34,551 bases of DNA, taken from positions 1 to 34,551 of the forward strand of contig USLU01000052.1 of the NCBI GenBank assembly GCA_900555635.1, read 5' to 3'. The DNA comes from an uncultured Bacteroides sp. (GTDB taxonomy: Bacteria; Bacteroidota; Bacteroidia; Bacteroidales; Bacteroidaceae). Each line of letters begins with the position of its first letter. Position 1 is the stretch's first letter. The position numbers were made by a program, and so were the translations under genes. Below the pieces are notes generated by a model that made no database searches, was not told the origin of the DNA, and saw only the letters and a list, made by a program, of their open reading frames with translations. Shown here in pieces: positions 31,142 through 34,551 of the stretch.

Positions 31142-32293
31142 ATGAAGAAAATCTTTTTTGTGGCATTTGCAGCTTTAGCGCTAAGTGCATGTAATTCCGA
31201 ACCAAAATTTAAAGTGGAAGGTGAAGTATCGGGTGCCGATGGCAAAATGCTTTATTTAGAAGCTTCGGCTTTGGAAGGTATTGTTCCTTTGGATTCTGTA
31301 AAGTTAAAAGCTGACGGATCGTTCAGCTTTAAACAAGTACGTCCTGCTTCTCCCGAATTTTATCGTTTGCGTGTTGAAGATAAGGTTATTAATTTCTCGG
31401 TCGATTCTACAGAAACGGTTCAGGTGAAAGCTCCTTTTGCTGACTTTTCTACGGCTTATGCTGTCGAAGGTTCTCCTAATAGTACGAAAATAAAAGAATT
31501 GACTCTAAAGCAAATACAGCTCCAGAGTAGTGTAAATGCATTGATTCAAACCATGCAGGCGCATAAAATAGGTGCGGATGTCTTTGAGGATAGTCTTGCG
31601 GTCTTGTTGAAGAACTATAAGGATGATGTAAAAATCAACTATATTTTTGCTGCTCCTAATACAGCCGCCGCTTATTTCGCCCTATTCCAGAAATTGAATA
31701 ATTATTTGATTTTCGATCCTTTGAACAGTAAGGATGATATCAAATGTTTTGCCGCTGTCGCAACCAGTCTGAATAATTATTATCCTCATGCGGACCGCTC
31801 TAAGAACCTTTATAATATTGTGATAAAAGGTATGAAGAATACGCGTACTCCCCAACAGAAAGTTTTGGAAATCCCTGAGGAGGCTATCTCTGAAACCGGA
31901 GTAATTGATATTAGCCTGCGCGATATGAAAGGCAACGTACGTAAGTTGAGCGATTTGAAAGGCAAAGCGGTTATTCTCGACTTTACAATTTATCAGAGTC
32001 CAACATCGGCTTCTCACAATTATATGTTGCGCGATTTGTATGATAAGTATGTAGGTCAGGGGTTGGAAATCTACCAGATTTCTTTGGATGCTGACGAACA
32101 TTTCTGGAAAACGACTGCTGATAATCTGCCGTGGGTCTGCGTGCGCGATGCCAATGGAGTTTACTCAACCTTCGCTTCGGCTTATAATGTACAGTCTGTT
32201 CCTGCAGTCTTCCTTATTAATAAAAATAATGAGTTGAGTGCCCGTGGCGAGACTATAAAAGACCTTGAAGCAGCAGTGAAAGCATTGCTGTAA
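31142..32293 (+). CDS. Thioredoxin-fold lipoprotein with DUF4369-like N-terminus, lacking CxxC
   Basis: A 383-aa lipoprotein with signal MKKIFFVAFAALALSAC (lipid anchor C17). The N-terminal part (about 20-120, FKVEGEVSGADGKMLYLEA) is DUF4369-like. The C-terminal 130 residues form an AhpC/TlpA-type thioredoxin domain (LKGKAVILDFTIYQSPTS, QSVPAVFLINKNN with the cis-Pro). The CxxC that should follow LDF is replaced by a Cys-free QSPTSA (around 285-290), so thiol-disulfide exchange is unlikely. The longer reading from 31103 would place 13 residues before a perfect lipoprotein signal, so 31142 is preferred. A binding or scaffold role at the periplasmic face is inferred. Confidence 0.8.
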   Translation: MKKIFFVAFAALALSACNSEPKFKVEGEVSGADGKMLYLEASALEGIVPLDSVKLKADGSFSFKQVRPASPEFYRLRVEDKVINFSVDSTETVQVKAPFADFSTAYAVEGSPNSTKIKELTLKQIQLQSSVNALIQTMQAHKIGADVFEDSLAVLLKNYKDDVKINYIFAAPNTAAAYFALFQKLNNYLIFDPLNSKDDIKCFAAVATSLNNYYPHADRSKNLYNIVIKGMKNTRTPQQKVLEIPEEAISETGVIDISLRDMKGNVRKLSDLKGKAVILDFTIYQSPTSASHNYMLRDLYDKYVGQGLEIYQISLDADEHFWKTTADNLPWVCVRDANGVYSTFASAYNVQSVPAVFLINKNNELSARGETIKDLEAAVKALL

Positions 32294-32348
32294 CTTGTTA
32301 TAAATTAGAAGATTTCATTTAAATATGTTACAAAGCAGCATTTTTTGC

Positions 32349-32379
32349 TTGACACGCATTGTTTAAAAGGCTATCTTTG
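32349..32379 (+). promoter_or_regulatory. greA: Promoter of greA
   Basis: TTGAC (32349-32353) and TATCTTTG (32372-32379) are 18 bases apart. Transcription should begin near 32386, about 100 bases before the greA ATG. Confidence 0.75.
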
Positions 32380-32401
32380 CAAAGGAAAATCGGAAAGAGG
32401 G

Positions 32402-32435
32402 TTCCAGCATGCTGACCATGTTGGAATTCTTTTTT
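32402..32435 (+). terminator. Intrinsic terminator inside the greA leader
   Basis: TTCCAGCATG (32402-32411) pairs with CATGTTGGAA (32417-32426) around CTGAC, with one G-U pair, and is followed by TTC and six T (32430-32435). It lies between the greA promoter and the greA start, so it should act as an attenuator and release a short RNA of about 50 nt. Confidence 0.65.
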
Positions 32436-32484
32436 GTTTATAGTACCATTAAAAACTAAAATAAATAATAAGGAGGAAAGAAGT

Positions 32485-32949
32485 ATGGCTTATATGTCAG
32501 AAGAAGGCTACAAGAAATTGATGGCCGATCTAAGGCAACTGGAGACGGTTGAACGTCCGAAGATATCGGCTGCAATTGCCGAAGCGCGTGATAAGGGCGA
32601 CTTGTCGGAAAATGCAGAGTATGATGCTGCAAAAGAAGCACAAGGCATGCTCGAAATGCGAATTAACAATCTGAAACTTACTATTGCTGACGCAAAAATT
32701 ATTGATGAATCGAAGCTTGGTACAGATTCTGTACAGATTCTTAATAAGGTGGAGCTGAAGAATGTAAAGAATGGCATGAAGATGATTTATACCATTGTTT
32801 CGGAAAGTGAAGCTAACCTGAAAGAAGGTAAGATTTCTGTAAATACTCCGATTGCTCAAGGTCTACTTGGCAAAAAGGTGGGTGATGTTGCAGAGATTAA
32901 GGTTCCGCAAGGTATGATTCACCTGGAAGTAATGAACATATCAATTTAA
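32485..32949 (+). CDS. greA: Transcription elongation factor GreA
   Basis: A 154-aa protein of normal GreA length. The N-terminal coiled coil (about 1-75) shows MSEEGYKKLMADLRQLE, ARDKGDLSENAEYDAAKEAQGMLE (with the acidic tip residues) and RINNLK; the C-terminal FKBP-like domain ends with SVNTPIAQGLLGKKVGDVAEIKVPQG. It restarts backtracked RNA polymerase by stimulating transcript cleavage. The start is set by a strong AGGAGGA eleven to five bases upstream; the longer reading from 32434 would run through this ribosome site and the leader terminator T-tract. A terminator follows at 32954-32981. Confidence 0.95.
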   Translation: MAYMSEEGYKKLMADLRQLETVERPKISAAIAEARDKGDLSENAEYDAAKEAQGMLEMRINNLKLTIADAKIIDESKLGTDSVQILNKVELKNVKNGMKMIYTIVSESEANLKEGKISVNTPIAQGLLGKKVGDVAEIKVPQGMIHLEVMNISI

Positions 32950-32953
32950 TTGT

Positions 32954-32981
32954 AAGGCAAGTCCGCGTGCGGGCTTGCCTT
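32954..32981 (+). terminator. Intrinsic terminator after greA
   Basis: A 12-base stem (AAGGCAAGTCCG with CGGGCTTGCCTT, one G-T pair) and a four-base loop begin five bases after the greA stop. The following T-run is weak (TAATTTA). Confidence 0.7.
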
Positions 32982-33003
32982 AATTTATATATAACAGAAA
33001 GCT

Positions 33004-33396
33004 ATGGCAACAATATTCAGCAGAATTATCGCAGGAGAAATTCCTTGTTACAAGGTAGCAGAGAATGATAAGTTTTTTGCATTTTTGGATATCAATCCTA
33101 TGGTGAAAGGTCATACTTTGGTCGTTCCTAAACAGGAAGTGGATTATATATTCGATCTGAATGACGAAGATTTGGCGGCGATGCATGTCTTTGCTAAAAA
33201 ACTGGCACTCGCTATTGGTAAGGCATTTCCTTGTAAGAAAGTGGGTGAAGCTGTATTAGGATTGGAAGTTCCCCATGCCCATATACATTTGATTCCAATG
33301 CAGAATGAGAAAGATATGCTTTTCTCTAATCCAAAGTTGAAACTTACTAATGAAGAATTTCAGGCAGTAGCTGAAGCGATTCGTGCTGCGTTATAA
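33004..33396 (+). CDS. HIT-family nucleotide-binding hydrolase
   Basis: A 130-aa protein of the histidine triad family. It begins with IFSRIIAGEIPCYKVAENDKFFAFLDINPMVKGHTLVVPK, typical of Hint-type proteins, and has the catalytic HAHIHLIP motif near residue 98. Family members hydrolyse adenosine 5'-phosphoramidates or related nucleotides in the cytoplasm; the true substrate is unknown. It begins 54 bases after greA stops, past a weak terminator, so partial cotranscription is likely. Confidence 0.92.
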   Translation: MATIFSRIIAGEIPCYKVAENDKFFAFLDINPMVKGHTLVVPKQEVDYIFDLNDEDLAAMHVFAKKLALAIGKAFPCKKVGEAVLGLEVPHAHIHLIPMQNEKDMLFSNPKLKLTNEEFQAVAEAIRAAL

Positions 33397-33429
33397 AAAG
33401 TTTATTTTCCTCCCTTAAATAAACCGAAG

Positions 33430-33457
33430 CGGGAGTTGAACATTGGTTCAACTCCCG
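33430..33457. terminator. Terminator between convergent HIT and manC genes
   Basis: An 11-base perfect stem CGGGAGTTGAA/TTCAACTCCCG with loop CATTGG, followed on the plus strand by TCTTTTTATTT. It lies between two converging genes. The minus strand has a weaker T-run, so it may serve both. Confidence 0.85.
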
Positions 33458-33479
33458 TCTTTTTATTTCCATTTTCAAC

Positions 33480-34551
33480 TTAAATATAGTCATCGCCCAA
33501 TTTTATTTGTGCATCATTGACATATTTACGGATAGTATGTTCTTCATCTTTTTTGCAAATCAGAAGTACGTTGTCGGATTCAGCGATAAGGTAGCCTTCT
33601 AGGCCATCGATCACTGCAAGTTTATTGTCTGGCAATACTATGATATTATCCTTGCTATTATAAATCATCGACTGGCATTTCAGGGTTACATTGTTGTCTT
33701 CGTCTTTAGGAGATAAGTCATAAAGAGAACCCCATGTGCCCAAATCCGACCATCCGAAGTCACCTAGTGATACATATACATTATCTGCTTTCTCCATGAT
33801 ACCAAAGTCAATGGAAACATTAGGGCAAGCTGGAAAATTCTCATCGATAAAATGTTTTTCTTCGGGAGTGCCATATACTTTTTTGCCGGGAGCCAATTTG
33901 GCAGCTAGTTCGGGCAATAACATTTCAACCGCTTTTATAATGCTATTTACATTCCACATGAAAAGGCCGGAATTCCAATAAAATTCTCCACTTTCCAGGA
34001 ATACCTTTGCTAATTCCAATTCCGGCTTTTCTGTAAATGTTTTTACCTTATGGCAATTTTTACCTACAGATTCAGCAATTTGTATGTAGCCATAGCCTGT
34101 TTCAGGACGATTAGGCTTAATGCCCAGTGTGAGTAATTTATCAGATTGCGAAACAAAAGCTAATCCATTCTCAATAGCGGTAAGAAACTCACCTTCTTTT
34201 AAGATAAGGTGGTCAGAAGGAGCTACTACGATATTAGCGTTTGGGTTAAGTGAACGGATATGATATGATGCCCATGCAATGCAAGGTGCTGTATTTCTGC
34301 GTGTCGGTTCCAGTAATATTTGTTCAGGTTTGAGCTCGGGAAGCTGTTCTTTTACAAGGTCGGCATACAAATCGTTTGTAACGATAAGTATGTTTTCAGT
34401 AGGTATTACTTTATTGAAGCGGTCGAAAGTCTGTTGCAATAATGAACGTCCTGTTCCAAAGAAATCTAGAAACTGTTTAGGGAGTGTTTTACGACTGAAT
34501 GGCCAGAAGCGGCTGCCAATTCCTCCACCCATAATCACACAGAAATTATCC
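33480..34551 (-). CDS. manC: Mannose-1-phosphate guanylyltransferase (5' end outside window)
   Basis: At least 356 residues of a GT-A-fold nucleotidyltransferase. The N-terminal signature CVIMGGGIGSRFWPFSR with KTLPKQFLDF is the GDP-mannose pyrophosphorylase loop and lysine; ETGYGYIQ, FTEKPELELA and FYWNSGLFMWN are the usual following motifs. It makes GDP-mannose from mannose-1-phosphate and GTP for glycan synthesis. The frame stays open to the last base of the window (DNFC precedes VIMGGG), so the true start lies beyond it and the GTG at 34538 is only an internal codon. No isomerase domain is fused. Confidence 0.93.
   Translation of the reverse strand, partial: DNFCVIMGGGIGSRFWPFSRKTLPKQFLDFFGTGRSLLQQTFDRFNKVIPTENILIVTNDLYADLVKEQLPELKPEQILLEPTRRNTAPCIAWASYHIRSLNPNANIVVAPSDHLILKEGEFLTAIENGLAFVSQSDKLLTLGIKPNRPETGYGYIQIAESVGKNCHKVKTFTEKPELELAKVFLESGEFYWNSGLFMWNVNSIIKAVEMLLPELAAKLAPGKKVYGTPEEKHFIDENFPACPNVSIDFGIMEKADNVYVSLGDFGWSDLGTWGSLYDLSPKDEDNNVTLKCQSMIYNSKDNIIVLPDNKLAVIDGLEGYLIAESDNVLLICKKDEEHTIRKYVNDAQIKLGDDYI

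Noticed and set aside
34538..34540. GTG at 34538 as the start of the guanylyltransferase.
   Set aside because: The frame stays open to the window edge, and the conserved beta strand before GGGIGSRF begins upstream of this codon.

Overview
The window looks like the chromosome of a gut Bacteroides or close relative. The evidence is a SusC/SusD pair driven by an ECF sigma and FecR-type anti-sigma pair, repeated exact matches to the Bacteroides -7 promoter box TAnnTTTG, lipoproteins with short SxC-type lipoboxes, weak or absent Shine-Dalgarno sequences, and a ptb-buk pair. No rRNA, tRNA, CRISPR array, integrase or transposase was seen.

Layout. 66-3410 (minus): a TPR/transmembrane histidine-kinase-like protein without its phospho-acceptor His, and a TGS-uridine-kinase fusion. 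3494-6672: Na/Pi cotransporter with PhoU tail (plus), rubredoxin (minus, 52 aa), and a soluble PAS histidine kinase (plus). 6772-11046 (plus): Ca2+ P-type ATPase, HAD phosphatase, RibF. 11291-14767 (plus): a membrane-protein cluster holding a small secreted protein, a 30-aa hydrophobic ORF, a CPBP protease, three DUF2975-like proteins, a small membrane protein and a YozG-like XRE regulator; it is preceded by an array of TTATCG(N5)CGATAA sites. 14827-17207 (minus): LD-carboxypeptidase, a glutaminyl-cyclase-like lipoprotein, SufE. 17503-19522 (plus): phosphate butyryltransferase and butyrate kinase. 19694-28344 (minus): ECF sigma, FecR anti-sigma, SusC, SusD and an unrecognised lipoprotein, with no carbohydrate-active enzyme. 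28513-30732 (minus): pnp. 31142-33396 (plus): thioredoxin-fold lipoprotein, greA, HIT protein. 33480-34551 (minus): mannose-1-phosphate guanylyltransferase, cut by the window end.

The most interesting material is non-coding. (1) Four intergenic inverted repeats plus one solo arm are built from 7-bp units (ATTAGTG or ATTAGTT) around a related GCGGCAT core, usually flush with stop codons. (2) A plus-strand promoter box and a perfect terminator in the SusC leader predict a roughly 80-nt antisense RNA of the DonS kind. (3) A four-site operator array, with 21-bp spacing inside each pair, flanks a promoter ahead of the membrane cluster. (4) An intrinsic terminator lies inside the greA leader, which recalls E. 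coli GraL. (5) The leader of the thioredoxin-like lipoprotein carries four 11-bp tandem repeats that can fold in alternative ways. All functional claims come from reading the sequence; no database search was run.
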